DNA of 64,000 bases from Sulfopaludibacter sp963835555 (GTDB lineage: Bacteria; Acidobacteriota; Terriglobia; Bryobacterales; Bryobacteraceae): NCBI GenBank assembly GCA_963835555.1, contig CAWIGC010000035.1, positions 62,001-126,000 of the forward strand, given 5' to 3'. Below, in pieces: positions 24,991-35,728 of the stretch (position 1 is its first letter; each line of letters begins with the position of its first letter). Under the pieces are notes generated by a model. It saw only the letters and a program-made list of their open reading frames with translations, searched no databases and was not told the DNA's origin. A program made the translations under genes and the position numbers.

Positions 24991-25602
24991 TTATTTCGCC
25001 GAATTAAACCGTTCTTCGATTTCCTGCCAGTTCACCACGTTCCACCAGGCATTCATGTAATCCGGCCGGCGGTTCTGATACTTCAGATAATATGCGTGCT
25101 CCCACACATCCAGGCCCATAACCGGATATTTGCCGTCCATTACCGGGCTGTCCTGGTTAGCCGTGGAAGTGATTTCAATCTTACCGGCCGACTTCACCAG
25201 CCACGCCCAGCCGGAACCGAACCGGGTGGCGCCCGCCGCCATGAACTTCTCTTTGAACGTGTCAAAGCTGCCGAACGCCCCGTTGATGGCCGATGCCAGG
25301 TTCCCCACCGGCGCGCCGCCGCCGTTGGGCCCCATGATCCGCCAGAACATCGAGTGGTTAATATGCCCGCCGCCGTTGTTCCGCACGGCTGTGCGAATGC
25401 TCTCCGGAACAATCGCGCAATTGTTCGCCAGTAGTTCTTCGATAGTTTTACCGGCCAGATCGGGCGCCGATTCCACAGCCTTGTTCAAGTTCGCGACATA
25501 GGCCCCGTGGTGCTTCCCGTGATGGATCTCCATCGTCAGTTTGTCGATGTGCGGTTCCAGTGCATCGGTTGCATAGAGCAACGCTGGTAGTGTGAATGCC
25601 AT
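24991..25602 (-). CDS. sod: Superoxide dismutase (Fe/Mn family)
   Basis: It dismutates superoxide to oxygen and hydrogen peroxide. The ligand His27 lies in EIHHGKHHGAYV. A second His is in GGHINHSMFW, and Asp and His ligands are in LDVWEHAYYL. The GSGWAWLV segment is also typical. The GGGG/GPNGGG surroundings look more like the Mn than the Fe type, but metal preference cannot be settled by eye. No signal peptide, so cytoplasmic. It lies between gatA and sthA, all on the minus strand. The pairing with a transhydrogenase is consistent with oxidative-stress defence. Confidence 0.95.
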   Translation of the reverse strand: MAFTLPALLYATDALEPHIDKLTMEIHHGKHHGAYVANLNKAVESAPDLAGKTIEELLANNCAIVPESIRTAVRNNGGGHINHSMFWRIMGPNGGGAPVGNLASAINGAFGSFDTFKEKFMAAGATRFGSGWAWLVKSAGKIEITSTANQDSPVMDGKYPVMGLDVWEHAYYLKYQNRRPDYMNAWWNVVNWQEIEERFNSAK

Positions 25603-25644
25603 ATCTTCTCCTTTAGCTCCTCTGATGTTGAACTTTCGGCCGGC

Positions 25645-27081
25645 TTAAACGGCGCCGGCTTTTTCAAACGCATCGGCGACCCGAAACATCGTGGTTTCGT
25701 CGAAATGTCTGGTTAAGACCTGCATCCCTACCGGTAACCCCCCGGCGGTTTTTCCGCACGGTACGCTCATGCACGGAATACCCGCCAGACTGCCGGTGAT
25801 TGTAAAAATATCCGAAAGGTACATGGCCACCGGGTCGTCCACTTTCTCTCCTAATTGGAACGCCGGGAAAGGAGAAACGGGAGCCACAATCGCATCCACC
25901 TGCTCGAATGCCCGCGCGAAATCCCGCGCGATCAGCGCCCGGACTTTCTGCGCCTTCAAATAGTATGCGTCATAATAGCCCGCGCTCAACACGTAAGTGC
26001 CCAGCATGATGCGGCGCTTACACTCCGCTCCGAAGTTTTCGCCCCGTGTGTTCCGGTACATATCGGCCAGTGTGTCGCTGTGGCCGGACCGCACGGTGTA
26101 GCGCACGCCGTCATACCGTGCCAGGTTAGAGCTGGCTTCGGCCGTGGCAATGATGTAATAACACGCAATGGCGTAATCGGTGGCCGGCAGGCTGATCTCG
26201 CGCACTTCGCAGCCCAACGACTTCAGCGTTTCCACACCGCGGCCAATCAGCTCACCGGATTCTCCCGTCAAATCTTTTAGATACTCGACGGGCAGTCCAA
26301 GCTTCAAGCCTTTTATGTTTCCGTCCAGCAGCGACGCGTAGTCGGGCACCGGCGCATTCGCCGATGTGGAATCGGCCGCGTCGCGCCCGGCAATCACGCC
26401 CAAAACCGCCGCCGCATCCTTCACCGAGCGGGCGAAGGGTCCAATGTGATCCAGCGAACTGGCGAAAGCCGTCAAACCGTACCGGGAAACACGGCCGTAA
26501 GTCGGCGTCACGCCCACAACGCCGCAGAAGGACGCCGGCTGCCGCACCGAGCCACCGGTATCGGAACCCAACGAAACCACCGCCGTGCCCTGCGCCACCG
26601 CCGCCGCCGAACCGCCGCTCGAACCGCCCGGCACGCGGTCTGGCGCCACCGGATTGCGCACCGGCCCAAACGCCGAATTCTCGTTGCTCGATCCCATGGC
26701 GAACTCGTCGCAGTTCGTCTTGCCTACAATCACGCCGCCGGCCTGCTCCAACCGGAGGATCGCCGTGGCATCGTACGGCGGAACGTAATTCGCCAGCAGT
26801 TTCGACCCGCAGGTAGTCCGCAGGCCTTTCGTGACGATGACGTCCTTCACCGCCACCGGCACGCCCGCCAGCGGTCCGGGATCTTCCCCGCGCGCGATCC
26901 GCTCGTCCACCCGCGCCGCCGCGGCCAGCGCACGCTCAGGGGAAAAGTGCAGATAGGCGTTCGTCTTCGGATTCTCCGCTTCGGCGAACCGCAACGCCTC
27001 GCCGGCGAGTTCCGTGGCGCTGAACTGGCGCGCGCGTAGTCCTTTCCTGATGCCGTCGATCGTGAGTGAGGGAATGTCCAT
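25645..27081 (-). CDS. gatA: Aspartyl/glutamyl-tRNA(Asn/Gln) amidotransferase subunit A
   Basis: GatA releases ammonia from glutamine to amidate Glu-tRNA(Gln) or Asp-tRNA(Asn). The amidase triad is complete: Lys79, Ser154 (in GGSSGGS) and Ser178 (in DTGGSVRQP). Length (478 aa) is normal. gatC lies 14 bases upstream in the same direction. gatB is not in the window and must be elsewhere. Confidence 0.97.
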   Translation of the reverse strand: MDIPSLTIDGIRKGLRARQFSATELAGEALRFAEAENPKTNAYLHFSPERALAAAARVDERIARGEDPGPLAGVPVAVKDVIVTKGLRTTCGSKLLANYVPPYDATAILRLEQAGGVIVGKTNCDEFAMGSSNENSAFGPVRNPVAPDRVPGGSSGGSAAAVAQGTAVVSLGSDTGGSVRQPASFCGVVGVTPTYGRVSRYGLTAFASSLDHIGPFARSVKDAAAVLGVIAGRDAADSTSANAPVPDYASLLDGNIKGLKLGLPVEYLKDLTGESGELIGRGVETLKSLGCEVREISLPATDYAIACYYIIATAEASSNLARYDGVRYTVRSGHSDTLADMYRNTRGENFGAECKRRIMLGTYVLSAGYYDAYYLKAQKVRALIARDFARAFEQVDAIVAPVSPFPAFQLGEKVDDPVAMYLSDIFTITGSLAGIPCMSVPCGKTAGGLPVGMQVLTRHFDETTMFRVADAFEKAGAV

Positions 27082-27095
27082 GGTGTTAGCGGCCG

Positions 27096-27395
27096 CTAGC
27101 GTTCAATTACTTTGGGGACCTTGAAATATCCGCTGCCCTTTTGGGCCGCGTTGGCCAGCGCCGCTTCGCTGCCCAGCGGCGGAACCGGTTCGTCGGCGCG
27201 CAGCGCGGCGGTCTCCCCGCCATCGAATAACACCTGGGCCATCGGCGCCACGCCATTGGTATCCACTTCGTTCAACTTGTCGAAGTGTTCCAGGATGCTC
27301 TCCAGGTCTGCCTGCAGCCTGGCGATTTCGCCCTCTTCCAATTGCAGATTCGCCAGTCCGGCCACATACCGGACTTCCTTTTCCGTGATTTTCAC
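27096..27395 (-). CDS. gatC: Aspartyl/glutamyl-tRNA amidotransferase subunit C
   Basis: The 99-residue GatC stabilises GatA and GatB. It starts with the typical KEVRYVAGLANLQL segment, contains ILEHFDKLNEVDTNGVAPM and ends with the FKVPKVIE motif found in nearly all GatC proteins. The start overlaps the end of the DUF721 gene by four bases and gatA follows closely, so the three form one operon. Confidence 0.96.
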   Translation of the reverse strand: MKITEKEVRYVAGLANLQLEEGEIARLQADLESILEHFDKLNEVDTNGVAPMAQVLFDGGETAALRADEPVPPLGSEAALANAAQKGSGYFKVPKVIER

Positions 27396-27793
27396 GCCAG
27401 TGCTCTTTTCCGCGATGCGCGGTAGATGCTGCGCATTACAGGATCCTCGATGCCGTTGGCTTCATCGGCGAACAGGCCGGGCATGGGTTGCACCGCGCGT
27501 TGCGGTTGCCGTCGCCGGGGAACCACGCGAAATTCCAGATCGCCCACCAGCCCGCCGCCCAGATGCTTTTCCAGATTCCGCAGAATGAAACCGCTCAGCG
27601 TAAACAGTTGGCGCTGCCAGGTCTGGTCTTCCACTTCCACCACCAGCCGGTCGCGCACCAGTCGCGTGGCCCGCGTGTGCGCCGCGATCTTCTTACCGAC
27701 CGCCGCCGCCCAAGCGGCGCACGCCAGTTCTTCCGGACTGATCGTGTCGCCAGGCAGTCTCAATCCCCGGATGAGCTTGCTCGCGCGTTCCAT
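27392..27793 (-). CDS. DUF721 (DciA-like) protein
   Basis: A 133-residue protein with the N-terminal DUF721 domain. The WAAAVGKKIAAHT segment and the VEDQTWQRQLFTLSGFILRNLE segment are the conserved parts. DciA proteins of this family load the replicative helicase in bacteria without DnaC; whether this shorter member does so is inference. The C-terminal 35 residues are basic and Pro-rich. It overlaps gatC by four bases. Confidence 0.8.
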   Translation of the reverse strand: MERASKLIRGLRLPGDTISPEELACAAWAAAVGKKIAAHTRATRLVRDRLVVEVEDQTWQRQLFTLSGFILRNLEKHLGGGLVGDLEFRVVPRRRQPQRAVQPMPGLFADEANGIEDPVMRSIYRASRKRALA

Positions 27794-27811
27794 ACTTTTG
27801 GTGGTTGAATT

Positions 27812-27838
27812 ATTTTATCATGCGGGCACTGGATGCAA
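27812..27838 (-). promoter_or_regulatory. Weak candidate promoter for the DUF721-gatC-gatA operon
   Basis: On the minus strand TTGCAT (27833-27838) and TAAAAT (27812-27817) are separated by 15 bases and lie just before the DUF721 start. The spacing is short for a sigma-70 promoter, so this is tentative. Confidence 0.25.
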
Positions 27839-27890
27839 CGTGATTTTCCCCGCTGCATTTGCCCGCCGCTGTGCCCGGGTGTATACAGGA

Positions 27891-28586
27891 GTGAGAGGGA
27901 AATTGCAGACTCTGGCATCCATGTTGCTGTTTGTAATCTGTGCCGCCGCCGCCGATCAACCGGCCGAGCCCGTCACCAGCACCATCACGCACGATCCCAG
28001 CGGCGCGGCTACAGTCAGAGTGCACAACGGAGCCTCCGCCACGCTCACCGCGTTTAACTTCATCTACACCTTGCATCGCGATCCCAACGGTCCTGCCTAC
28101 GGCGCGTCCATGGGATATTACGATGCGCTCACAGACCCGCAGTTGGCCCAGCCCGTGCCTCCCGGGCAGGAGATTACTCTGCCGTTCCGCATCGGCGGCA
28201 ACGGCATGTATGCCAAGGTGGCGGTAGCCGCCAGCGTGTTCGCCGACGGTACCTCGTATGGCGAGAAGGCCACCGTGCAGAAGATTCTGGACCGCCGCAA
28301 TTACATGCTGGTCAGCCTGAATAAATCCATCGGAGAATTGACCCAGGCCGCCAAAGCCGGAGAGCGGCGCGAACTCATTGTCCAGCAGTTTCAGATGGCG
28401 CTGGGCCAGGAAATGGCTGCGGGTCTGGACCAGGACCTCAACGCCTGCATCCAGACTGTACGCGGACTGGTCATCGGCACCCTGCGCTCCAGCCGAGCCG
28501 CCGATGGCTCCGTCATCCCTACCGATACCCAGTTACAGTCCCTGATCGCGACGCTCAAGGCGCGGCGGGAATTGTTGAAGAATTAG
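27891..28586 (+). CDS. Secreted protein of unknown function
   Basis: A GTG start gives a 231-residue protein with a plausible signal peptide (basic RGK, hydrophobic LQTLASMLLFVICAAAA). ATG 27921 is an alternative that shortens the n-region. The mature part begins with an Ig-like strand pattern (TITHDPSGAATVRVHNG, then LTAFNFIYTLHRDPNG). It is followed by a helical half with QKILDRRNYMLVSLNKSIGELTQAA. I do not recognise a named family. It is divergent from the DUF721 operon and ends nine bases from the convergent ppk2. Confidence 0.6.
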   Translation: MRGKLQTLASMLLFVICAAAADQPAEPVTSTITHDPSGAATVRVHNGASATLTAFNFIYTLHRDPNGPAYGASMGYYDALTDPQLAQPVPPGQEITLPFRIGGNGMYAKVAVAASVFADGTSYGEKATVQKILDRRNYMLVSLNKSIGELTQAAKAGERRELIVQQFQMALGQEMAAGLDQDLNACIQTVRGLVIGTLRSSRAADGSVIPTDTQLQSLIATLKARRELLKN

Positions 28587-28595
28587 GGCCGCGCA

Positions 28596-29405
28596 TTACT
28601 CGAACGTGATGCCTTTCAAGTCCGCCGTGGGCTTGGGAAATTTCAGGTCCATGCTCTCCAGCGTGTGCAGCATGATCTCCGAGACCGCCAGGTTGCGGAA
28701 CCACTTCTTGTTTGCCGGGATCACGTACCACGGTGCATCCTTGGCGCTGCATTTGCGCAGCATCTCTTCGTAAGCTTCGATGTACTGGTCCCAGTACTCT
28801 CGCTCTTTCACGTCTCCCAATGAGAATTTCCAATTCTTGGTCTTATCGTCCAGCCGCTCCCGAAATCGCTTGGCCTGTTCCTCCTTGCTGATATAAAGCA
28901 GAAATTTGATAATGCGAACATCGTTTTCCGCCAGCATCCGCTCAAAGTCGTTGATCTGGTCGTAGCGCTTGGACCACTCCGATTTCGGCACCAACCCGTG
29001 AACCCGCACCACCAGCACGTCTTCATAATGCGACCGGTTGAAGATCCCGATCTTCCCCGATTCCGGCACCGCCTTGTGCACGCGCCACAGATAGTCGTGC
29101 CGCTTCTCCGCGCCTTCCGGAACCTTGAACGCGGTTACATCCACGCCTTGCGGATTCAATCCAGTCATCACGTGTTTGATGGTGCCATCCTTGCCTCCCG
29201 CGTCAATGCCTTGCAGCACCACCAACAATGAGCGCTTAGCCTCGGCATACAACAGATACTGTAAGACCGACAGCCGTTCGCAATTCTTTTTCAGTTTCAG
29301 ATCCGCGCGGGCCTTGGTTGCGCCGTGGGTATCGTCGGGGTCCATGTCCCGCAGTTTGATCTTGCTGCCGGGAGACACCATGAGTTCGTGCGCGAGATGC
29401 TTCAT
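28596..29405 (-). CDS. ppk2: Polyphosphate kinase 2 family protein
   Basis: PPK2 enzymes use polyphosphate to phosphorylate nucleotides, or the reverse. The Walker A motif is GIDAGGKDGT, the lid is about KFLLYISKEEQAKRF, and the NRSHYEDVLVVRVHG segment is diagnostic. The 269-residue single-domain form fits class I or III. ATG 29405 is chosen because upstream codons overlap the divergent maf promoter region and look non-coding. Class (ADP or AMP preference) cannot be read by eye. Confidence 0.92.
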   Translation of the reverse strand: MKHLAHELMVSPGSKIKLRDMDPDDTHGATKARADLKLKKNCERLSVLQYLLYAEAKRSLLVVLQGIDAGGKDGTIKHVMTGLNPQGVDVTAFKVPEGAEKRHDYLWRVHKAVPESGKIGIFNRSHYEDVLVVRVHGLVPKSEWSKRYDQINDFERMLAENDVRIIKFLLYISKEEQAKRFRERLDDKTKNWKFSLGDVKEREYWDQYIEAYEEMLRKCSAKDAPWYVIPANKKWFRNLAVSEIMLHTLESMDLKFPKPTADLKGITFE

Positions 29406-29429
29406 CCGGCCCCATTCTACACTGGAACA

Positions 29430-29971
<542 letters not shown>

Positions 29972-29975
<4 letters not shown>

Positions 29976-30394
29976 GGATTGATTTCCACTACGGTCCCAT
30001 CGGGAACCAGCGCCCAGATCTCATTCATCTCTTCGTTGGTGACGGCGATGCATCCCTGCGTCCAGTCCGTTTCGAGCCGCTGACCGTCCTTCAGGCCGTG
30101 GATCATGATGTCTCCGCCGGGCGGCACACCCAGTTCCCGGGCGCGCTCGATATCCGCCTTGTTGGGGTACGAGATGTGCAGCGATAGGTGATACTGGCTG
30201 CGCGGGTTCCGCCAGTCGATGACATAGCTTCCCTCCGGCGTGCGTCCATCGCCTTCCTGCACTTTGTGGCCGGCGGGTTCGCGGCCCAGAGCCACCCGAT
30301 ACGTCCGGAGCAGGGATTCGCCCCTCAACAGCAGCATTTCCCGCCGGGATTTGTTCACGACAATTCGATCCGCTTTAAGTGCCCCGCAATACAT
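29972..30394 (-). CDS. L,D-transpeptidase (YkuD) family protein
   Basis: YkuD domains cross-link peptidoglycan or attach proteins to it. The catalytic region is present as IMIHG followed by DWTQGCIAV, the Thr-Gln-Gly-Cys variant of the usual SxGC. The domain begins at ADRIVVNKSRREM. ATG 30394 gives 140 residues; an ATG at 30478 would add 28 residues of no clear character. No signal peptide is seen with either start, although the enzyme should act outside the cytoplasm, so the true start is uncertain. Confidence 0.8.
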
Positions 30395-30553
30395 AACTTC
30401 GCTATTTTCGCATCGCGGCGAATGTACGTTTGCATACCGATTTGAGAGTGCAACCAGATGAGCCTTTTTTGCATCCAAATGACAGATACCTCGAGCCTTG
30501 GCGTTTTCAGAGAAGTCACGGTCGCCGGGCGCCGGGAGATATCAACAATCTAA

Positions 30554-32054
30554 ATGCAACAATTTGAAGAATATGCATTGGATCCGGCCGCGTCGATCGG
30601 GATCGAAGCAGGGGATGCGCCCGAGCTGCTGGAGACTGAATTCCAAGAACATCACGAACACGAGGAGTCGTCCAGGGAGCCCGTCTCCACCGATGACCCC
30701 GTTCGCGTCTATCTGCGGGAGATGGGATCGGTCCGCCTGCTCAAAAGGCAGGGAGAAATCGACCTCGCCCAACGCATGGAGCGCGGAAAGTATCGGATGC
30801 AAAAAGCCGTTTCCCGGTTGCCGCTGGCCTGGCGGAGCGTGCTCGAATTGTCCGGCGCCCTGCGCGACGACGCCATGCGTGCGGATGAATGCTTCGAAGT
30901 AGGCGGTATCGATGATGAGGCTCGTGAGAAGGCCCGTCAGGAGTTGCACCGCCGGCTGGGCAAATTCGCGCGCCTCCACAAGAAACTGCTGGAGCTCGAT
31001 GAGGAAATCGGTTCCACACCGGCGCGATACACTCTACCTGCGTGCGAAACTGAACGGAAAGCTGCGCCGCCTGCACGTGGAATGTTCCCGCGAAATGCGG
31101 ACCATTCCCTTCAATCCGGCGCAGTGGAACCAGTTTCGCGCCTCTCTGGAAGCCGTTATCCGCGAGATCGACCAGTGGGAGCGAGAGTTGAGCGGGCGTC
31201 GTATCTCGCCGGCCCTGGTGCGCGATCTCAAGGGCCGCATCCGTGAACTGGAAGCGACGGCCGGCGCCAGCGCCTCCCAGATGCGCCGTTGGTTGCAGGC
31301 AGCCCACCAGGGCCAGGCGGAAGCCGCGGCGGCCAAATCCGCGCTGGTCGAGGCGAATCTCCGGCTGGTGGTTTCCATCGCCAAAAAGTATGTCAATCGC
31401 GGCCTTCACCTGCTCGACCTGATTCAGGAAGGCAATATCGGCCTCATGCGCGCGGCCGACAAATTTGACTATCATCGCGGCTACAAGTTCTCCACCTACG
31501 CCACCTGGTGGATTCGCCAGGCGGTGACGCGCGCCATTGCCGATCAGTCGCGGACCATCCGCATTCCCGTTCACATGAACGAGAGCCTGACCAAGTTCCT
31601 GCACGTTTCGCGCAAGCTGGAAAAGGAGCTGGGGCGCCTTCCGAAAAACGAGGAGATCGCCCAGCAGATGGAGACCACGGCGGAAAAAGTGCAGCAACTG
31701 CGCGTCATTGCCCGCGACCCGGTTTCGCTCGACCTTCCCGTGGGAAGGGACGGAGAATCGGTCCTGGGCGACCTGATCCAGGGTCACGCCGCCAATTCCA
31801 TCATCGATCCGCTCATGGCGCACGATGTCCGCGACGAAACCGCGGATGTTCTGCGACGGCTGACGCCCGCCGAAGAGCGCGTGATTCGCCTGCGCTTCGG
31901 AATCGGCTGCGATCGGGAACACACGCTGGAGGAAATTGCCCAGGTGTTCGGTCTCACCCGCGAACGCATCCGGCAGATCGAAGCCAAGGCTCTGCAAAAG
32001 CTCCGCAGCTCGGAAAATGCCATGCGGCTCCAGCCTCTGGTGGCCGTCCAGTAG
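30554..32054 (+). CDS. rpoD: Principal-type RNA polymerase sigma factor (RpoD/SigA family), frame broken near 31023
   Basis: Region 1.2 (DDPVRVYLREMGSVRLL) begins about residue 45. Region 2 contains ALVEANLRLVVSIAKKYVN and the core -10 element binder FSTYATWWIRQAVTRAI. Region 3 (RIPVHMNESLTKFL) and region 4 (EERVIRLRFGI, then TLEEIAQVFGLTRERIRQIE) complete a group 1 sigma-70 of about 499 residues. The frame changes once in the non-conserved region at about 31021-31026, where one base must be skipped to join STPA to RDTLYLRAKL. A broken principal sigma factor would be lethal, so this is most likely sequence error unless another rpoD exists. It is divergent from the L,D-transpeptidase. Confidence 0.9.
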
Positions 32055-32055
32055 A

Positions 32056-32079
32056 CCGCGGAGGCCTTACCGGCCGCGG
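32056..32079. terminator. Weak hairpin between convergent rpoD and S4-protein genes
   Basis: A CCGCGG...CCGCGG inverted repeat with a GGCC inner pair lies between the rpoD stop and the S4-protein stop. It lacks a T-run on either strand, so it is at best a weak shared terminator. Confidence 0.25.
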
Positions 32080-32435
32080 AAACGATCCAGCCGGCGGCGG
32101 TCGCGCTTAGAGGGTTTGCCTTGGTGTACGGGTTCGAAATAGGGCATGGCTCTGCGCTCCTCGGTTGCTTTCATACGGGCTTCGCGGCTGGCGTCCGTTT
32201 CCCGGTAAAGCCCTTGCGCCACCGGGGCGGGACCGCGTAATTCGCTGAGCGCCACGACTTCCACCGCGAAATCGCCGCTGTCGTTTTTCACCTGGAGCAT
32301 ATCGCCGGGCCGGACTTCGCGCGCCGGTTTCGCCGGCTGTCCGCCCGATTGAATCCGCCCCAGTTCACAGGCGCGCGCGGCCTGCGAGCGGGTCTTGAAG
32401 AATCGGGCGGCCCAAAGCCACTTGTCGATTCTCAC
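32067..32435 (-). CDS. S4-domain RNA-binding protein (Hsp15-like)
   Basis: The 122-residue protein opens with RIDKWLWAARFFKTRSQA, the signature of the Hsp15/YrfH type S4 domain, then RPGDMLQVKN. The tail is very basic (KPSKRDRRRLDRFRGR). Hsp15 recycles stalled 50S subunits; similar function here is inferred from the domain. The GTG start at 32435 would overlap the lactonase stop as GTGA. In the raw sequence the lactonase frame runs into this one without a stop, which I attribute to a single-base error near 32450. Confidence 0.85.
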   Translation of the reverse strand: MRIDKWLWAARFFKTRSQAARACELGRIQSGGQPAKPAREVRPGDMLQVKNDSGDFAVEVVALSELRGPAPVAQGLYRETDASREARMKATEERRAMPYFEPVHQGKPSKRDRRRLDRFRGR

Positions 32436-33575
32436 GCGGCGCCTGTTCCGAAACGCCACGCACACGGGACTGCCGTTTTGCACCGGCGATCCCTGGCGCG
32501 TGAGCCCTCCCGTTTCGCCATCGGCGCGGAAGATCACGACGGTGTCCGACTGCTCGTTGGCCACGCACAGGAACGTGCGCGCCGGATCGAAGCCGATAAA
32601 GCGCGGCGTGCGGCCCTGGGAAGGCGTCCATCCGGTGGAGGTGAGCAGGCCCGTGCGCGGATCGCTGCGGAACGCCGCCACGCTGTCGTGCCCGCGATTG
32701 GAGCAGTAGACGAAGCGGCCGCCCGCGGATACGGCAATCTCGGCGGCGGTGTTCTCGCCGGTGTAATCGGACGGCAGCGTGGGTCAGAATCTGTGCGGCC
32801 CGCAGACTGCCGCGGTCCACATCCCAGAAATACGTAGTCACCGTGCTGGCGATTTCGTTGAGCACCCAGGCCACCGGCAGGCGGGGATGGAAGGCCGCAT
32901 GGCGCGGGCCCGATCCGGCGCGGGCGATGGCGGCCCCCTGCTCGGTGGGCGTGAGTTTGCCGGAGGCGGCGTCGAAACGGAAAATGAAGATGCGATCGAG
33001 CCCCTTGTCCGGCACGATCACCGAGCGGCCGCCGGGGTCGAACACCACGTGATGCGGATGCGAACCGGTCTGCTCGATCCGGTGCGGGCCGGGCTGCCCG
33101 GGCAGGGGGACCACCTGCGTCGCATCGGCCAGGCTGCCGTCCGGGCGGATCGGCAGGACGGCCACGCTGCCGGAACCATAATTGGCCACGATCAGGAACC
33201 GGCCGCTGGGATCGATCGCCTGATGCACGGCGTTGCGGCCCGCCGGTTTCAGCGCGATCTGAGCGGCTGGAGCATGCCTGTGGCGCGATCCACCGAAAAT
33301 GCCGTGGCATAGGTTTCATCGCCGTGCACCGAGTAGAGGTGGCGCTGGTCGGCGGCCATAACAAGGAAGGACGGATTGACCAGACTCGCCGACGCGCTGC
33401 ACGTGCGTCCACGCGCCTGCTGCGCGGATCCACGCGATAGACGTGGATGCCATCTCCCCGCGCGGAGCGTAGGGCGCTGGTATAGCACCCCACATATGCG
33501 TAAAGTGCGGTCTGCGCGGGTCTGGGCGGCCAGGGGAGCCGCCGACAGGGTCGTCATCAGGGTACGGCGCGTCAT
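32432..33575 (-). CDS. YVTN/beta-propeller lactonase (6-phosphogluconolactonase type), frame broken at several places
   Basis: A Tat-like or Sec signal (MTRRTLMTTLSAAPLAAQ) is followed by a seven-bladed propeller: YVGCYTSALRS, then VNPSFLVMAADQRHLY, AIDPSGRFLIVANYGSGSV, HPHHVVFDPGGR, GPRHAAFHPRLPVAWVLNE, TPRFIGFDPARTFLCVANE and a final NGSPVCVAF. The family hydrolyses lactones such as 6-phosphogluconolactone. Blades are in the right order but in different frames. One base must be skipped near 33502, 33418, 33383 and 32781, a base is missing near 33260, and another shift near 32450 removes the stop. Nothing is deleted, so either the sequence is poor here or decay is very recent. Confidence 0.75.
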
Positions 33576-33578
33576 CGG

Positions 33579-34826
33579 CTACGGAATCACCGCGGCTGCC
33601 ACCATTTCCAGCAGGCGGCGCACGCCATCGTCGCCGCCTACCGGGTCCATCGTGAAATTGATCGTGCGGCCCCGGCTTCCAACTGTCGCGGGAATGATCC
33701 ATCTGGTAAGTCAGCGGCAGACCTGTCAGATGCGGGATCCAACTGCGCATCGCTGGAGGACATCTTGTAGATCACCAGGTCCAGCGACGGCACGACGTAG
33801 ATCCCCGAGCCGCCGGCGCCGCTTTTGAAGAACGCATCGCGCGGCGCTCCGAAAACGTGCCCGTCGGCATTCACTTCGAACATCAGGCTCATCGGCGCGT
33901 GCGGGTCATAGGGCGACGGCCGGCCGCACATCGCCACGTAGTCGGCGGGCGCCAGTTGGCGGCTGCCCCAGCGTCCGTGGTGCAGCAGCATGTAGGTGAA
34001 GCGGACGGCATCGGTGGCCCGCAGCGCGATGCTGCCCGCCGCCGGGCGTATGCGGCAGCGTGTTTCCGTTGCGATGCAGCGCGTAGCCCCAGCTTCCGAA
34101 TCCCATCGGCGTGGCCAGCTTCTCGGCGATGTATTGCTGCATCTCCATTCCCGTGAGATGGCGCAGCACGATCGAGGCCACGTGCGGCGACCCCGAGGCA
34201 TAGGCGTAGCCCCCTCCGGGCTTGGTCCACATCGCGGCGCGCAGGGCGCTGTTGTCCTGGTCCAGCGGCGCGGCCGGACGCGGAGCGGGTTCCACCTTGA
34301 TGTCCTGCCCGTTCACGATGCCCGGATTGTTGCCATCGCCGTGCATGCCGGAAGTCATGGTGAGCAACTGGCCCAGCTTGATCTCGGCCTTCATGGGGTC
34401 GTTCAGCGGGAAGGCTTCGGGCAGGTATTTTTCGGTGAAGACTTTGGTCTCCAGGCCCTCGGGAATCTGGTCATGTTTTTCCGCCAGCATGATGCCGCAG
34501 GAAATGCTGGTGAAGGCCTTACCGATAGACGCCATATCGGGATGCGCCTCGCGGTTGCCCTTGCCGAAGTATTTTTCGTATACCAGGTATCCGTGACGCA
34601 CTACCACCAGGCCGCCGTGCTGGCTGGTCTCCTTCTCGAATTCGAAGGCCTGGTCCAGCCGGGCAAGATCCATGCCCGCGACTTTGCGAATCTGCGCCGC
34701 GCCGCTGAGCGTGCGCCAGCCGCCCGAACTGTCCGGGGGCGGGAAGTAGGCGTCGCCTCCGCTGAGCGCCAGCGGCAGGCACAACAGCGCCAGGCAAACG
34801 GCCTTACGGGACATAGCCTTTCTCAT
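33579..34826 (-). CDS. Serine hydrolase (class C beta-lactamase-like), frame broken at three places
   Basis: A signal peptide (about residues 5-25) precedes a serine hydrolase domain with the SxxK motif in DMASIGKAF. A YAYASG segment fits the Tyr motif and SGAGGSGIYVVPSLD the third motif region. Family members are peptidases, esterases or D-amino-acid amidases more often than lactamases. One base must be skipped near 34034, 33732 and 33669 to read PGGGSIALRATD, HLTGLPLTYQMD and RTINFTMDPVGGDDG in turn. The stop TAG is at 33579-33581, three bases before the lactonase start. Confidence 0.78.
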
Positions 34827-34827
34827 G

Positions 34828-35726
34828 CTACCCACTGATTATTCCCGCGTTAGGGCAACAGGTGCGGCAGATATTGTCTGGCGGCATCGCCCACAGGTCG
34901 CGGTGCATGCGCATGGCGTCGCCAAAGAATGCTTCGCCCACATCGCCATCCAGCAGATGGGTGCCCAGCAGATCCATCGCCTGGGGCTCCTGCCAGAGCG
35001 ACTCGGCGTATACCACGCGGCGGCCTTCGCGCGGTTCGTGCAGCAGGCGCAGAAAGACTGGGTGAACCACCAGGTCTTCGCGCGGCATGTGCGGACCGAT
35101 GATCGACGACGTGCATCCGGTTCCATTCCTCGGCGTCATGTCGCGACGCCAGGCGGAGACCTGGGCGTGGATAGCGTCCAACTGGGCGCGCGTGGCCTCG
35201 GTGACATTGCCCATGACCAGGGGGGCCATGCGGCGCGTGAAGGCCAGCAGCGCCGGGCGCGCAAAGGCGCGGCGCGCGGCTACTTCATCCATGAAGGCGA
35301 GGCATGCGGATACGATCTGCTTCTGGCGAGCCAGTGTGGCGGGTGCGAGTTTCAGCGTATCCAGACTGGCTTGGGCGGGCGGACGAGTTCGCGCAGATGC
35401 GCCAGTGTGGCCAGGCGGCCGGCGTCGAGCGCCCCGCTGCCCGGCGTGAGCGTTACGTAGATGGCCAGCGGAATATGGGCGATGGTCTTGACCGGGTCGT
35501 AGATCGGGGTGGCGGTGCTGGCTTCCACGCGGCGGCCCTCTCGCGTCAGGATGAAGGTGTCGCCGTTCACCAGCAGAGCCGGCCCCGCGGACGCGAGTAC
35601 ACGGAGTTTGGCTTCGGCGTAGGCCGCGCGGAAAGCGTCGTTGAGGGCAGTGAGCGGCGCCGGTGTGGTCTGCGCCGGTGCGCAGGAAAGGAAAAGGGCG
35701 GCCAGCATCGCGAATCGGAAAGGCAT
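34828..35726 (-). CDS. Secreted protein of unknown function, frame broken near 35377
   Basis: A signal peptide (MPFRFAMLAALFLSCAPAQT) is followed by a helical protein of about 280 residues. Visible segments are LTALNDAFRAAYAEAKLRVL, TPIYDPVKTIAHIPLAIYVTLTPG, LMGNVTEATRAQLDAIHAQVSAW-like helices and a HLLDGDVGEAFFGDAMRMHRDLW segment near the end. I do not recognise the family. One base is missing in the G/C run 35373-35382 (one of only two places in the window that need an added base), joining LVRP to AQASLDTLKL. It lies just upstream of the serine hydrolase gene on the same strand. Confidence 0.55.
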
Positions 35727-35728
35727 GG

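Noticed and set aside
32067..32681. A single fused lactonase-S4 protein
   Set aside because: The S4 gene has its own GTG start at the usual first residue of the family. Restoring one base upstream gives a lactonase stop that overlaps it as GTGA, so read-through is better explained by an error.
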